Source of the DNA: Flagellimonas ochracea
GTDB taxonomy: Bacteria; Bacteroidota; Bacteroidia; Flavobacteriales; Flavobacteriaceae
Direction of reading: 5' to 3'
Length of the DNA stretch: 64,000 bases
Assembly: GCF_009903685.1 (NCBI RefSeq)
Contig: NZ_JAAABI010000002.1
Coordinates: forward strand, 744,001 to 808,000
Position numbers and translations under genes: made by a program
The notes under the pieces: generated by a model
Database searches by the model: none
What the model saw: the letters and a program-made list of their open reading frames with translations, nothing else
What the model was told of the DNA's origin: nothing
Shown here: positions 36,293 through 45,455 of the stretch, piece by piece
How the letters are laid out: each line of letters starts with the position of its first letter
Numbering within the stretch: the stretch's first letter is position 1

Positions 36293-37231
36293 ATGAAAGG
36301 ACCGCTGTTTTATTCCAAAATTCTGTTGTTTGGTGAATATGGTATCATCAAAGACTCCAAAGGTCTTTCCATTCCTTACAATTTTTTTAAGGGAGCCTTG
36401 AAAAAGGAAAAGAATCCATCCGAAAATGCCAGACAATCAAATCAGGCATTGCATGAATTTGCATCCCACCTAAGCAAGCTGCAAACGGAAGAACCCGATT
36501 TGGTTTCATTTGATTTAAAATCACTTCAGCACGATATTGACCAAGGAATGTATTTTGACAGCTCCATTCCGCAGGGATATGGAATTGGCAGCAGTGGTGC
36601 TTTGGTAGCGGCGATATATGACAAATACGCCCACGATAAAATTACGGTGTTGGAAAATCTGACCCGGGATAAATTGTTGAAATTGAAGGAGATTTTTGGC
36701 AAGATGGAATCCTTTTTCCATGGAAAATCCTCGGGATTGGACCCCTTGAACAGTTATTTGAGCCTACCCATTCTCATTAATTCCAAAGACAATATAGAAT
36801 CGACCAGCATCCCCTCGCAAAATGCAGAAGGTAAGGGAGCCGTGTTCTTGTTGGATAGTGGCATTACTGGTGAAACGGCACCTATGGTGCAGATTTTTAT
36901 GGAGAAGATGAAGCAGGAAGGTTTCAGAAATGTGATCAAAAATGAATTTATCAAACATACCGATGCCTGCGTGGAAGATTTTTTGAGTGGAAACGTAAAA
37001 TCGCTTTTCGGAAACCTCAAACAGCTTTCCCATGTGGTTCTAGATCATTTCAAACCCATGATCCCTTCAAAATTTCACCAACTTTGGCAGCAGGGCATAG
37101 AGACCAATGATTACTACCTAAAACTTTGCGGTTCAGGAGGTGGAGGATATATATTGGGCTTTACCCAAGATCTTGACAAGGCCAAAACGGCACTTGCCGG
37201 CCATAAATTGGAAGTGGTGTACAACTTCTAA
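36293..37231 (+). CDS. mvk: GHMP kinase, probable mevalonate kinase
   Basis: 312 residues. The N-terminus SKILLFGEYGIIKDSKGL is typical of mevalonate kinases. The ATP loop IPQGYGIGSSGALVAA lies near residue 90, a catalytic HGKSSGLDPLNSYL motif near 143, and the C-terminal glycine loop CGSGGGGYILGF near 280. It phosphorylates mevalonate in the isoprenoid route shared with the upstream decarboxylase. The sequence does not separate mevalonate from phosphomevalonate as substrate beyond doubt. The UbiA gene follows after 9 bases. Confidence 0.85.
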   Translation: MKGPLFYSKILLFGEYGIIKDSKGLSIPYNFFKGALKKEKNPSENARQSNQALHEFASHLSKLQTEEPDLVSFDLKSLQHDIDQGMYFDSSIPQGYGIGSSGALVAAIYDKYAHDKITVLENLTRDKLLKLKEIFGKMESFFHGKSSGLDPLNSYLSLPILINSKDNIESTSIPSQNAEGKGAVFLLDSGITGETAPMVQIFMEKMKQEGFRNVIKNEFIKHTDACVEDFLSGNVKSLFGNLKQLSHVVLDHFKPMIPSKFHQLWQQGIETNDYYLKLCGSGGGGYILGFTQDLDKAKTALAGHKLEVVYNF

Positions 37232-37240
37232 GAAAATCCC

Positions 37241-38146
37241 ATGCTTAATAGAAAAAACAAACTCATGCTTTTTAAGCTGTTGAGTCTGTTTTCAGTGGTG
37301 CGGGGATATAATATTTTGGTCATCACTTTGGCCCAGTATCTGGCTTCCATCTATATTCTAGCGCCAGATTTGCCCTTGCACGAGGTGATTTTGGATCTAA
37401 ACCTGTTCCTTATCGTGACCGCTTCGGCCTTGGTTATCGCCAGTGGCTATATCATCAATAATTTTTACGACGCGGAGAAGGACTTGATCAACAAACCTAC
37501 CAAAAGCATGTTGGATCGTTTGGTGAGTCAGCGTTTTAAGTTGACGACCTATTTTATCCTCAACTTTTTGTCTGTTTTAGCTGCGAGTTACATCTCTTTT
37601 AGGGCAGTGTTGTTTTTTTCCGCCTACATTTTTGGCATTTGGATTTATTCGCACAAACTAAAAAGAATTCCCTTTTTGGGAAACTTGGTTTCGTCCACTT
37701 TGGCCATAGCCCCGTTTTTTGTAGTTTTTGTCTATTATCTAAATTTTGAGACCGTCATCTTTGTGCATGCCCTTTTCCTGTTCTTACTGATTTTAGCAAG
37801 GGAAATGATTAAGGATTTGGAAAACATGGCGGGTGATATGGCTCAAAACTATAGAACCATACCAATACTTTTTGGTCTTAAGACCTCCAAATTCATGATT
37901 ACCTTTCTCATTTTACTGACCTGGGTGCCAGCCTTATTGCTCATCAAAACCTTTGATGTAGGCTATATGTACCTTTACTTCTGGCTTTGCATTGTCCTTT
38001 TGGGACTGTTTCTTGTTTTACTATGGAAATCCAGTGGGAAAAAACATTATGTTTGGCTGCACAACATACTTAAATTCATCATCGTGTTGGGCGTTTTCAG
38101 TATTTTATTGATTGATATTGATTTGGTATTAAATCGAATTCTGTAA
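37241..38146 (+). CDS. UbiA-type membrane prenyltransferase (geranylgeranylglycerol-phosphate transferase-like)
   Basis: 301 residues with about eight membrane helices. The first Asp-rich prenyl diphosphate site is NNFYDAEKDLINKP near residue 76. The second is EMIKDLENMAGDMAQNYRTIP near 188. These are the two UbiA signatures. It is most like the archaeal-type (S)-2,3-di-O-geranylgeranylglyceryl phosphate synthase branch found in Bacteroidota; menaquinone or heme prenylation is the alternative. Encoded with mevalonate genes that supply its isoprenoid donor. Its TAA overlaps the next ATG by one base. Confidence 0.8.
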   Translation: MLNRKNKLMLFKLLSLFSVVRGYNILVITLAQYLASIYILAPDLPLHEVILDLNLFLIVTASALVIASGYIINNFYDAEKDLINKPTKSMLDRLVSQRFKLTTYFILNFLSVLAASYISFRAVLFFSAYIFGIWIYSHKLKRIPFLGNLVSSTLAIAPFFVVFVYYLNFETVIFVHALFLFLLILAREMIKDLENMAGDMAQNYRTIPILFGLKTSKFMITFLILLTWVPALLLIKTFDVGYMYLYFWLCIVLLGLFLVLLWKSSGKKHYVWLHNILKFIIVLGVFSILLIDIDLVLNRIL

Positions 38147-39099
38147 TGGAAAACCTATTAAAAGTGGCCATGGCCCAACTAGCTCCTGTTTGGTTGAACA
38201 AAACGGACACCCTAAACAAAATTGAATCCACCATTGAGGAAGCTGCCAAGGAAAAAACAGAGCTTTTGGTTTTTGGGGAGGCCTTTTTGCCGGGATATCC
38301 CTTTTGGTTGGCCTACACGGATGGTGCAGCTTGGGATTTAAAAGTAAACAAAGAACTGCATGCCCATTATGCACGTAATTCGATCCAGATAGAAACAGGA
38401 GAACTGGACGCCATTTGCCAAATGGCCCGCACCCATAAAATGGCCATTTATCTTGGAATGATTGAACGCGCCAAAGACCGAGGCGGACACAGTTTGTATT
38501 GTTCGTTGGTTTATATAAATCAAGATGGGGAGATAAAATCGGTGCATAGAAAACTCCAACCTACCTATGATGAACGCTTGACTTGGGCGCCTGGCGATGG
38601 AAATGGTCTGAGGGTTCACAATTTGAAAAATTTTACCGTAGGCGGACTCAATTGCTGGGAAAACTGGATGCCGCTTCCCAGAACAGCATTGTATGGCCAA
38701 GGTGAAAATTTACATGTGGCCGTGTGGCCGGGAGGTGTGCACAATACCAAGGACATTACACGATTTGTTGCCCGGGAATCAAGAAGCTACGTGATATCCG
38801 TTTCTTCTTTAATGACGACTTCAGATTTTCCAAAGAACACGCCCCATTTGAACAAAATTTTGGAAAAAGCCCCAAAGGTTCTGGCCGATGGTGGCAGTTG
38901 CATCGCCGGACCTTATGGGGAATGGATTGTGGAGCCTATTGCCCGCAAGGAAGGCATATTTTATAAAGTATTGGATTTTAATCGGGTGCTGGAAGAACGT
39001 CAAAATTTTGACCCCGTAGGGCATTACTCCCGTCCCGATGTCACCCAATTGACCGTCAATCGAGAACGACAATCCACAATTAAAATAAAAGACCAGTAA
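38146..39099 (+). CDS. Carbon-nitrogen hydrolase of the nitrilase family
   Basis: 317 residues. The Glu-Lys-Cys triad is visible: Glu in FGEAFLPGYPFW near residue 45, Lys in HRKLQPTYDERLTW near 132 and Cys in GGLNCWENWMPL near 168. The PGYPFW and CWENWMP signatures fit true nitrilases (nitrile to acid plus ammonia) better than amidases. It is translationally linked (TAATG) to the prenyltransferase, a surprising partner. The gap downstream holds a repeat element. Confidence 0.88.
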   Translation: MENLLKVAMAQLAPVWLNKTDTLNKIESTIEEAAKEKTELLVFGEAFLPGYPFWLAYTDGAAWDLKVNKELHAHYARNSIQIETGELDAICQMARTHKMAIYLGMIERAKDRGGHSLYCSLVYINQDGEIKSVHRKLQPTYDERLTWAPGDGNGLRVHNLKNFTVGGLNCWENWMPLPRTALYGQGENLHVAVWPGGVHNTKDITRFVARESRSYVISVSSLMTTSDFPKNTPHLNKILEKAPKVLADGGSCIAGPYGEWIVEPIARKEGIFYKVLDFNRVLEERQNFDPVGHYSRPDVTQLTVNRERQSTIKIKDQ

Positions 39100-39106
39100 A
39101 CTTAAA

Positions 39107-39190
39107 TGTGCCATTTCCCCCGACTGGGAGAAATCCAAAAACTAGATTTCCTCAGTCGTCCCGGTTGCAATCGGAACTCCTTCGAAATGA
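39107..39190. repeat. Palindromic intergenic repeat (copy 1)
   Basis: Imperfect inverted repeat: GACTGGGAGAAATC (39122-39135) faces GATTTCCTCAGTC, bounded by CATTTC and CGAAATGAC. The layout matches other copies in this window (45388, 46264). It lies between the nitrilase and the pseudouridine synthase genes. Confidence 0.6.
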
Positions 39191-39262
39191 CTATAGTAAA
39201 TTATTGCACCTTTGAGAAAACATCACAAGTGTTTGACTACATTTGCAAAAAATTAAAGACTG

Positions 39263-40105
39263 ATGGCGAAATCAGACAGTAACCGCGGCAGAAGACCTGC
39301 CAAAGGTTCCAAAAAAGGGAATCCACAAAAACCTTACGGTAAAAAACATACCCCCAATCCTCGACAAAAACCAGTTCACAAAAAAAGCAATCCTGATGAG
39401 ATTCGTCTCAACCGTTACATTGCCAATGCAGGTATTTGTTCCCGAAGGGAAGCGGATACCTATATCGCTGCTGGAAACGTTACGGTGAACGGCAAGGTCA
39501 TCACCGAAATGGGCCATAAAGTCAAACGTTCCGATGATGTCCGTTTTGATGGGCGAAAGCTCAACTTGGAGAAGAAGGAATATGTGCTGTTGAACAAGCC
39601 TAAGAACTTTATCACCACAACCAGTGACGAAAAGGGAAGACATACGGTCATGGAGTTGGTTTCCAGCGCCTCCAAGTCCCGTTTGCTGCCCGTGGGCCGT
39701 TTGGACCGAAACACCACAGGACTCTTGCTCTTCACCAACGATGGCGACCTGACTAAAACCCTGACCCATCCCAAGCATGGAGTGCGTAAAATTTATCATG
39801 TGCATTTGGATAAAAGTTTAAGTATGCGCGACCTACAACAAATCGAAGAAGGCTTGGAACTGGAAGACGGGTCTATTACGGTGGATAGTATCAGCTATAT
39901 TCAAGGAGCACCCAAACGGGAAGTAGGTGTTGAAATCCATAGTGGGCGTAACCGCATTGTACGTCGCATTTTTGAACACCTGGGCTATAATGTGACTAAA
40001 TTGGACCGGGTCATTTTTGCTGGACTTACCAAAAAGGACCTTCCACGAGGTCACTGGAGGCATTTGACCGAGCAGGAGGTGATCAATTTGAGGATGATAA
40101 AATAA
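39263..40105 (+). CDS. rluB: 23S rRNA pseudouridine synthase, RluB/RsuA family
   Basis: 280 residues. A basic, disordered N-terminal tail of about 45 residues precedes an S4 RNA-binding domain (RLNRYIANAGICSRREADTYI). The catalytic domain has GRLDRNTTGLLLFTNDG near residue 150, with the catalytic Asp, and the C-terminal GRNRIVRRIFEHLGYNVTKLDR motif. It isomerises a uridine in large-subunit rRNA. The single S4 plus catalytic layout and the length suit RluB, but RsuA/RluE/F cannot be ruled out. It ends 8 bases from the convergent argH. Confidence 0.9.
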   Translation: MAKSDSNRGRRPAKGSKKGNPQKPYGKKHTPNPRQKPVHKKSNPDEIRLNRYIANAGICSRREADTYIAAGNVTVNGKVITEMGHKVKRSDDVRFDGRKLNLEKKEYVLLNKPKNFITTTSDEKGRHTVMELVSSASKSRLLPVGRLDRNTTGLLLFTNDGDLTKTLTHPKHGVRKIYHVHLDKSLSMRDLQQIEEGLELEDGSITVDSISYIQGAPKREVGVEIHSGRNRIVRRIFEHLGYNVTKLDRVIFAGLTKKDLPRGHWRHLTEQEVINLRMIK

Positions 40106-40112
40106 TAGCTAT

Positions 40113-41393
40113 TCAAAATAGTTTATCCATTTTCTCTCGAATTTCCTGCAAACACAAATTCCCCAAACCACCTTCATGGGTATGTTCAATATCCTTTTTT
40201 GGTTTGAAGTTTCCATTTTCAATGGCTTTCCCCATGGTTTTGTAGGCATCTCGAAAGGGCACTCCATTTTTTACCATTTCATTGAGGGTGTCCACACTAA
40301 ATAGGTAATCGTATTTTGGGTCTTTCAAAATGTCTGTATTTACCTGAATTTCTTTCAGACTAAAGGACATCATTTCCAAACAGGCTTTTAGGTCTTGAAT
40401 TGCTGGTACAATGACATCCTTGACCAACTGGAGATCTCTATGATAACCACTGGGGAGGTTATTGATGATTAAAATTAGTTGGTTGGGAACCGCCTGAATC
40501 TTGTTGCACTTGGCTCGAATCAGTTCAAAAACGTCCGGATTCTTTTTATGTGGCATGATACTGCTTCCCGTGGTGAGCTCATTGGGGAAAGAAATAAAAT
40601 CGAAGTTCTGGTTCATATACAGACAAATGTCCATAGCCAGTTTCGACAAGGTTGCTGCAACACTGGACATACCAAATGCGGCAGACTTTTCCACTTTACC
40701 CCGTCCCATTTGGGCCGCCACAACATTGTACTTTAAGGTGTCAAAGCCCATTTCGGAAGTGGTAAAACTACGGTCAATCGGGAACGAACTCCCATAGCCT
40801 GCCGCACTCCCCAACGGATTTTGGTCCGCAATTTTGTAAGCTGCCTGCACCAGATATAGGTCGTCCACCAAGCTTTCAGCGTAGGCGGAAAACCAAAGTC
40901 CAAAAGAGGAAGGCATTGCAATTTGCAGGTGGGTGTATCCTGGAAGCAATACATTTTTATGTTTTTCGGCAAGTTTGAGCAGCAAGTCAAAAAGCGACTT
41001 TATTTGTAGTTTGATTTCCGAAAGCTCATCTTTCAAATACAACTGCATCGCAACCAATATCTGATCATTTCTGGATCGGGCCGTATGGATTTTTTTTCCA
41101 GTATCACCCAAGGTTTCGGTCAACAGATACTCAATTTTGGAGTGCATGTCCTCAAAATCATCCTCAATGGTAAATTTGCCTTTTTCAATATCCTTGGCAA
41201 TGTTCTCCAATGCTTTGACCAAATCGGCTGCTTCTGTCTCAGAAATCAAACCTACTTTTCCAAGCATTTTGGCATGGGCCTTCGAGGCGATGACATCATA
41301 TTTCGCCAAGACCAAGTCCAATTCACGGTCGTTACCTACTGTAAAGTGGTCAATTTTTTTATCGGTGATGAATCCTTTGTCCCAGAGTTTCAT
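40113..41393 (-). CDS. argH: Argininosuccinate lyase
   Basis: About 426 residues from the ATG at 41393 (MKLWDKGFITDKKIDHFTVG), which matches the family start better than the ATG 8 codons upstream. The fumarase/aspartase signature GSSIMPHKKNPDVFELIRAK lies near residue 275, with TARSRNDQ near 105 and GYTHLQIAMP near 152. It splits argininosuccinate to arginine and fumarate, the last step of the pathway. Final gene of the nine-gene minus-strand arginine operon, separated from argE by 76 bases that hold a repeat half. Confidence 0.96.
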   Translation of the reverse strand: MKLWDKGFITDKKIDHFTVGNDRELDLVLAKYDVIASKAHAKMLGKVGLISETEAADLVKALENIAKDIEKGKFTIEDDFEDMHSKIEYLLTETLGDTGKKIHTARSRNDQILVAMQLYLKDELSEIKLQIKSLFDLLLKLAEKHKNVLLPGYTHLQIAMPSSFGLWFSAYAESLVDDLYLVQAAYKIADQNPLGSAAGYGSSFPIDRSFTTSEMGFDTLKYNVVAAQMGRGKVEKSAAFGMSSVAATLSKLAMDICLYMNQNFDFISFPNELTTGSSIMPHKKNPDVFELIRAKCNKIQAVPNQLILIINNLPSGYHRDLQLVKDVIVPAIQDLKACLEMMSFSLKEIQVNTDILKDPKYDYLFSVDTLNEMVKNGVPFRDAYKTMGKAIENGNFKPKKDIEHTHEGGLGNLCLQEIREKMDKLF

Positions 41394-41446
41394 AGTGTAA
41401 TTTTTGGTCATTCCCATAAAAATGGGAACCTTATTAAATTGTTCTT

Positions 41447-41465
41447 GACTGCGCTCGCACTGACA
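41447..41465. repeat. Half copy of the palindromic intergenic repeat
   Basis: GACTGCGCTCGCACTGACA in the argE-argH gap resembles one arm of the repeat family (arms ending in a CGAAATGACA-like sequence). Only one arm is clear, so it is a remnant or a chance match. Confidence 0.35.
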
Positions 41466-41469
41466 TTGT

Positions 41470-42540
41470 TCATTGTAAAAATCCGTTTAAGATTTTTATG
41501 TATAGGTCTATTCCCTCTTCAATTTCCTTTATATATATAAATTCGTCTGCTGAATGGGAACGGGTACTGTCACCGGGCCCTAATTTTACCGATTGGCAAC
41601 TCAATGCCGCTTGGTCGGAGAGGGTCGGGGAGCCGTATGTTTTTCGTCCTAGGGCAATCCCACTTTTCACCAAATTATGATTCGGATCGATGCTCGATGA
41701 ATTCAAACGCAGCGAACGGGGTGTCAATTTGCAGGGAGCTTCCTTTTGAAGCGTATCCGCTATTTCTTGGTTGGAGTAGCAATCATTCACCCGTACGTCC
41801 ACAACTAAATCCACCTGTGCAGGCACCACGTTGTGCTGGTTCCCAGCGTTGATTTGGGTAACGGTAATTTTTACCTCACCTAGGGCATCAGAAACTTTAT
41901 CAAAAGAAAACTCCTTGAACCATTGTAGTACATCAATGGCATTATAAATGGCATTATTTCCATTAGGATGCGCTGCGTGCGAGGGAGTGCCCTCCACAAC
42001 CGCATCAAAAACCACAAGTCCTTTTTCTGCAATGGCCAAATCCATTAGGGTAGGTTCGCCCACTATCGCTACATCAATAGCGGGAAGTATGGGCAAGAGT
42101 GCACGAATGCTTTTTTCACCAGCATTTTCCTCTTCTGCCGTTGCCGCCATAACAATATTGTGGTTCAGTCTTTCCTGTTCGAAAAAATGGACAAAGGTCG
42201 CCAGTAAGGAGACCAAACAACCTCCGGCATCATTACTGCCCAGACCAAACAGTTTGCCATCTTGAATATGCGCATTGAAAGGGTTCTTGGTGTAGGCGCT
42301 GTTAGGCTTAACCGTATCGTGATGCGAATTCAACAATAATGTCGGTTTTCTCGCGTCAAAATGCTCGTTGAAAGCATACACATTGTTGTATTGCCGTTTC
42401 GATGGGATGCTAAAATCATTCAAAAACGCTTGAATAATATCGGCAGTTTGGTGCTCTTCTCCAGAAAATGATGAAGTGCTTATGAGTTCTTTCAGCAGAT
42501 CAATAGCTTTTTCAGTCAATATGTTTTGATTGATTTTCAT
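41470..42540 (-). CDS. argE: Acetylornithine (or succinylornithine) deacylase, M20 family
   Basis: 356 residues. Metal ligands appear in order: NSHHDTVKP (His and catalytic Asp) near residue 75, GSNDAGGCLVS near 97, ATAEEENAGEKS (Glu-Glu) near 132, VGEPT near 162. A C-terminal LSDQAAL-CQSVKLGPGD loop holds the last part of the site. It removes the acyl group in arginine synthesis, in this layout from acylcitrulline, because an acylornithine carbamoyltransferase is in the operon. The start overlaps the argB stop by 4 bases. Confidence 0.9.
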   Translation of the reverse strand: MKINQNILTEKAIDLLKELISTSSFSGEEHQTADIIQAFLNDFSIPSKRQYNNVYAFNEHFDARKPTLLLNSHHDTVKPNSAYTKNPFNAHIQDGKLFGLGSNDAGGCLVSLLATFVHFFEQERLNHNIVMAATAEEENAGEKSIRALLPILPAIDVAIVGEPTLMDLAIAEKGLVVFDAVVEGTPSHAAHPNGNNAIYNAIDVLQWFKEFSFDKVSDALGEVKITVTQINAGNQHNVVPAQVDLVVDVRVNDCYSNQEIADTLQKEAPCKLTPRSLRLNSSSIDPNHNLVKSGIALGRKTYGSPTLSDQAALSCQSVKLGPGDSTRSHSADEFIYIKEIEEGIDLYIKILNGFLQ

Positions 42541-43316
42541 AGCGTTAAGGTTGTAAAATTTGAGTTGTTTTCACTGAGCATGCTATCATCTCCGATACAG
42601 ACCTTGGCGACATTATTCCTGAGCGCATAAAAGCAATTGTGCATTTTGGGCAACATACCATCGGCAATTATACCTTTGGCCAATAACACATCATAATTTT
42701 TCGAGTCAATATGGGTGATAACCGAATCTTCATCCTCAATGTCCTGCAGCACTCCCTTTTTCTCGAAACAGTAGTACAATGTGGTATCAAAATCTTGGGA
42801 TAACCCAATGGCCACTTCAGCAGCAATGGTATCGGCATTGGTGTTGAGTAATTGTCCTTTTCCGTCGTGCGTAAGGGCACAGAAAACGGGTGTAAAACCG
42901 ACTTGAAGCAATTGAAAAATACCATAGGCATTTACTTCTTTTACATCGCCCACCAGACCAAAATCCACATCTTTTACTGGTCTTTTGTAGGCTTGAATGG
43001 TATTTCCGTCGGCTCCACTCATACCTAAAGCATTAATCCCTATTGCCTGTAATTGGGCCACAATGTTTTTACTGACCAATCCGCTATAGACCATTACGGC
43101 GACATCTAGGCTTTGGATATCAGTAATACGTCTACCGTTGCTCATCTTGGTTTCTATGCCCAACTTGTTTCCAATTTCGGTCGCCTTTTTACCTCCTCCG
43201 TGAACCAGTATTTTGTTTCCCTCTATTTTGGAAAACAAGTCCAGTATTTTGGATAACCTAGCTTCCTCCTCAATGAGGTAGCCACCTATTTTTACTATGG
43301 ACAATTTTTGTTTCAT
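42537..43316 (-). CDS. argB: Acetylglutamate kinase
   Basis: 259 residues. Amino-acid-kinase motifs: VKIGGYLIEEE at the start, LVHGGGKKATEIGNKLG near residue 40, GLVGDVKEVNAYG near 130, and a C-terminal AKGIIADGMLPKM. It phosphorylates N-acylglutamate with ATP. The shorter form without the N-terminal helix found in arginine-inhibited hexameric kinases suggests weak feedback control, by inference. Overlaps with both neighbours (4 bases each) show tight coupling. Confidence 0.93.
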   Translation of the reverse strand: MKQKLSIVKIGGYLIEEEARLSKILDLFSKIEGNKILVHGGGKKATEIGNKLGIETKMSNGRRITDIQSLDVAVMVYSGLVSKNIVAQLQAIGINALGMSGADGNTIQAYKRPVKDVDFGLVGDVKEVNAYGIFQLLQVGFTPVFCALTHDGKGQLLNTNADTIAAEVAIGLSQDFDTTLYYCFEKKGVLQDIEDEDSVITHIDSKNYDVLLAKGIIADGMLPKMHNCFYALRNNVAKVCIGDDSMLSENNSNFTTLTL

Positions 43317-44251
43317 AATGATTCCAATAGTTTTTTGAGTACAATTTGTGCTGCAAACGTTCTGTTATTGGCCTGTTCTATAACCAATGATTTGGGGCCG
43401 TCCAAAACGGTATCTTCTACAACCACATTTCTTCGTACGGGCAAGCAATGCATGAACTGTGCGTTACCCAATTTTTCCTGTGTCATCATCCAGCTTGCAT
43501 CTTGATGAAATACTTTGCCATAGTCGGAGTAGCTACTCCAGTTTTTCACATATACAAAATCGGCATTTTGAAGGGCTTTATCTTGGTTGTGTTCAATTTG
43601 GCAACCTTGGGTGATTTTGGAATCCAACTCATACCCCTCTGGATGGGTGATTACAAATTCCGCATCCTGTAACTTCATCATTTTCACAAAAGAATTGGCC
43701 ACGGCATGGGGCAGGGCTTTTGGATGAGGTGCCCAGGACAATACAACCTTCAATCTGGATTTAGGCCTGTGCTCTGCCAAAGTAATGGCATCGGCCAAAG
43801 CTTGGAGCGGATGCGCCGTAGAGCTTTCCATATTTACTATAGGAATGGAGGCATATTTGACAAATCCGTTAAGTATTTCCTCCGCTTCATCCTTTTCTTT
43901 GTTTTTTAAACCAGCAAAAGCACGGATAGCTAGAATATCACAATATTGCGAAACGACATGTGCTGCTTCTTTGATGTGTTCGGAAGTACCTTGATTCATA
44001 ACTGTGCCCTCTCCAAATTCTAATGTCCAGCCTTCCTTCCCAAAATTCATTGTCATAACCTGAATTCCCAAATGCAAGGCAGCTTTTTGAGTACTCAATC
44101 GGGTACGTAAGCTGTTATTAAAAAACAAAAGACATAAGGTTTTGTTTTTACCCAAATTCTGAAAATGATATGGGTTTTCTTTTATAATGCGAGCCTCTTC
44201 CACCCATTTGGGAAGTGAATCGATATCGTTTATGGTCAAATAATGCTTCAT
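43313..44251 (-). CDS. argF': N-acetyl- or N-succinyl-ornithine carbamoyltransferase
   Basis: 312 residues. The carbamoyl-phosphate loop reads NNSLRTRLSTQKAA near residue 45, different from the STRT loop of ordinary ornithine transcarbamoylase. HPLQALADAI lies near 147 and MHCLPVRRNVVVEDTVLD near 270. These are the marks of the acylornithine branch known from Xanthomonas (acetyl) and Bacteroides fragilis (succinyl). It converts acylornithine and carbamoyl phosphate to acylcitrulline. The motif I can see does not decide between acetyl and succinyl. Overlaps argD and argB by 4 bases. Confidence 0.9.
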   Translation of the reverse strand: MKHYLTINDIDSLPKWVEEARIIKENPYHFQNLGKNKTLCLLFFNNSLRTRLSTQKAALHLGIQVMTMNFGKEGWTLEFGEGTVMNQGTSEHIKEAAHVVSQYCDILAIRAFAGLKNKEKDEAEEILNGFVKYASIPIVNMESSTAHPLQALADAITLAEHRPKSRLKVVLSWAPHPKALPHAVANSFVKMMKLQDAEFVITHPEGYELDSKITQGCQIEHNQDKALQNADFVYVKNWSSYSDYGKVFHQDASWMMTQEKLGNAQFMHCLPVRRNVVVEDTVLDGPKSLVIEQANNRTFAAQIVLKKLLESL

Positions 44252-45375
44252 TGCAATGCTTTTTGTAGCGCTTCAAAAAATTCATCAATTTGCTCTTTGG
44301 TAATGTTCAATGCTGGCAAAAATCGAAGTAGTTTCTTGTTCTTGGCACTTCCGGTGAACATATGATGATTGTAAATCATTTGTTTTCTCAGTTCGGCTAC
44401 TTCAAAGTCATACTCAATACCCAACATTAATCCTTTCCCCTTTATTTTTCTGATTTTTGGAATTTTGGCTGCCTTTTGCTTAAAATAGTCGCCCATTTTT
44501 GCGGCGTTTTCCAGAAGACCTTCATTTTCCAAAACTTCTAAAACCGCCAAACTGGCGGCACAAGCCAAATGATTGCCCCCAAAAGTGGTGCCCAGCAGTC
44601 CATAGGAAGGCTTGAACGACTCATGGATCAGGATTCCACCCACGGGGAAACCGTTTCCCATACCCTTGGCTATGGAAATGATATCGGGTTGGACGCCGTG
44701 ATGTTGGAATGCAAAGAATTTTCCGGTCCTTCCATAGCCCGATTGAACTTCATCGGCGATGAGGACTACGTTGTTTTCTTTACATTTTTTGGCAATGAAT
44801 TGATAGAATTCCGTCGTGGGTTCATCCAATCCTCCAACGCCTTGGATAGCTTCGATGATTACCGCGCAGTACCCACCCGACGTGATGGTTTTTTCGAACG
44901 TCTCAAAATCGTTTAAAGAAAGAAAGGTAACTTTCTGTTGTTTGTTGATGTGTGCCTGGATACTCGGATTGTCCGTAGCGGCAACGGCGGCGGAGGTTCT
45001 GCCATGAAAGCTGTTGTTAAATGCTATCACTTTTGATGTACCAGTATGGAAAGAAGCCATTTTGAGGGCATTCTCGTTAGCCTCGGCCCCAGAGTTGCAC
45101 ATGAAAAGGGCGTAATCACCACATCCGGACATTTGCCCCAGTTTTTCCGCTAGCTTTTGTTGAAGTGGATTTTGGATGGAATTGCTGTAAAAGCCCATCT
45201 TATCCAGTTGATTCTTGATTCGCTTCACGTAATGCGGATGGGAATGCCCAATGGAAATCACGGCATGCCCCCCGTAGAAGTCGAGAAATTTTTGGCCTTT
45301 ATCATCCCAAACTTCAATGCCTTTGGCAGAAACAGGGGTAACATCATAAAGGGGATATACGTCAAATAGTTTCAT
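44248..45375 (-). CDS. argD: Acetylornithine aminotransferase
   Basis: About 375 residues from the ATG at 45375 (MKLFDVYPLYDV). An ATG six codons upstream is less likely. Class III PLP-aminotransferase motifs: FLDFYGGHAVISIGHSHPHYV near residue 30, CNSGAEANENALKMA near 98, LIADEVQSGYGRTGKFFAFQ near 210 and the PLP lysine in SIAKGMGNGFPVGG near 244. GTTFGGNHLACAASLAVLEV follows. It makes acylornithine from acylglutamate semialdehyde. An 80-base gap with a repeat element separates it from proC. Confidence 0.94.
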   Translation of the reverse strand: MKLFDVYPLYDVTPVSAKGIEVWDDKGQKFLDFYGGHAVISIGHSHPHYVKRIKNQLDKMGFYSNSIQNPLQQKLAEKLGQMSGCGDYALFMCNSGAEANENALKMASFHTGTSKVIAFNNSFHGRTSAAVAATDNPSIQAHINKQQKVTFLSLNDFETFEKTITSGGYCAVIIEAIQGVGGLDEPTTEFYQFIAKKCKENNVVLIADEVQSGYGRTGKFFAFQHHGVQPDIISIAKGMGNGFPVGGILIHESFKPSYGLLGTTFGGNHLACAASLAVLEVLENEGLLENAAKMGDYFKQKAAKIPKIRKIKGKGLMLGIEYDFEVAELRKQMIYNHHMFTGSAKNKKLLRFLPALNITKEQIDEFFEALQKALQ

Positions 45376-45387
45376 TATTTTGATTTT

Positions 45388-45451
45388 TGTCATTTCGAAT
45401 TGCCCTTGGGCGGTGAGAAATCTAGATATCTCACATTCGTTCGATATGACA
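45388..45451. repeat. Palindromic intergenic repeat (copy 2)
   Basis: A 64-base element bounded by TGTCATTTCGA and TCGATATGACA. Its centre GTGAGAAATCTAGATATCTCAC is a 22-bp palindrome with one mismatch. It fills the proC-argD gap inside the operon. The form is that of a REP-like hairpin element. Confidence 0.75.
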
Positions 45452-45455
45452 AGGT

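Noticed and set aside
36293..37231. Phosphomevalonate kinase as identity of the second GHMP kinase
   Set aside because: The start motif and length fit mevalonate kinase better; I kept mevalonate kinase with some doubt.
39272..39805. 177-codon minus-strand frame opposite rluB
   Set aside because: Antisense shadow of the S4 and catalytic domains.
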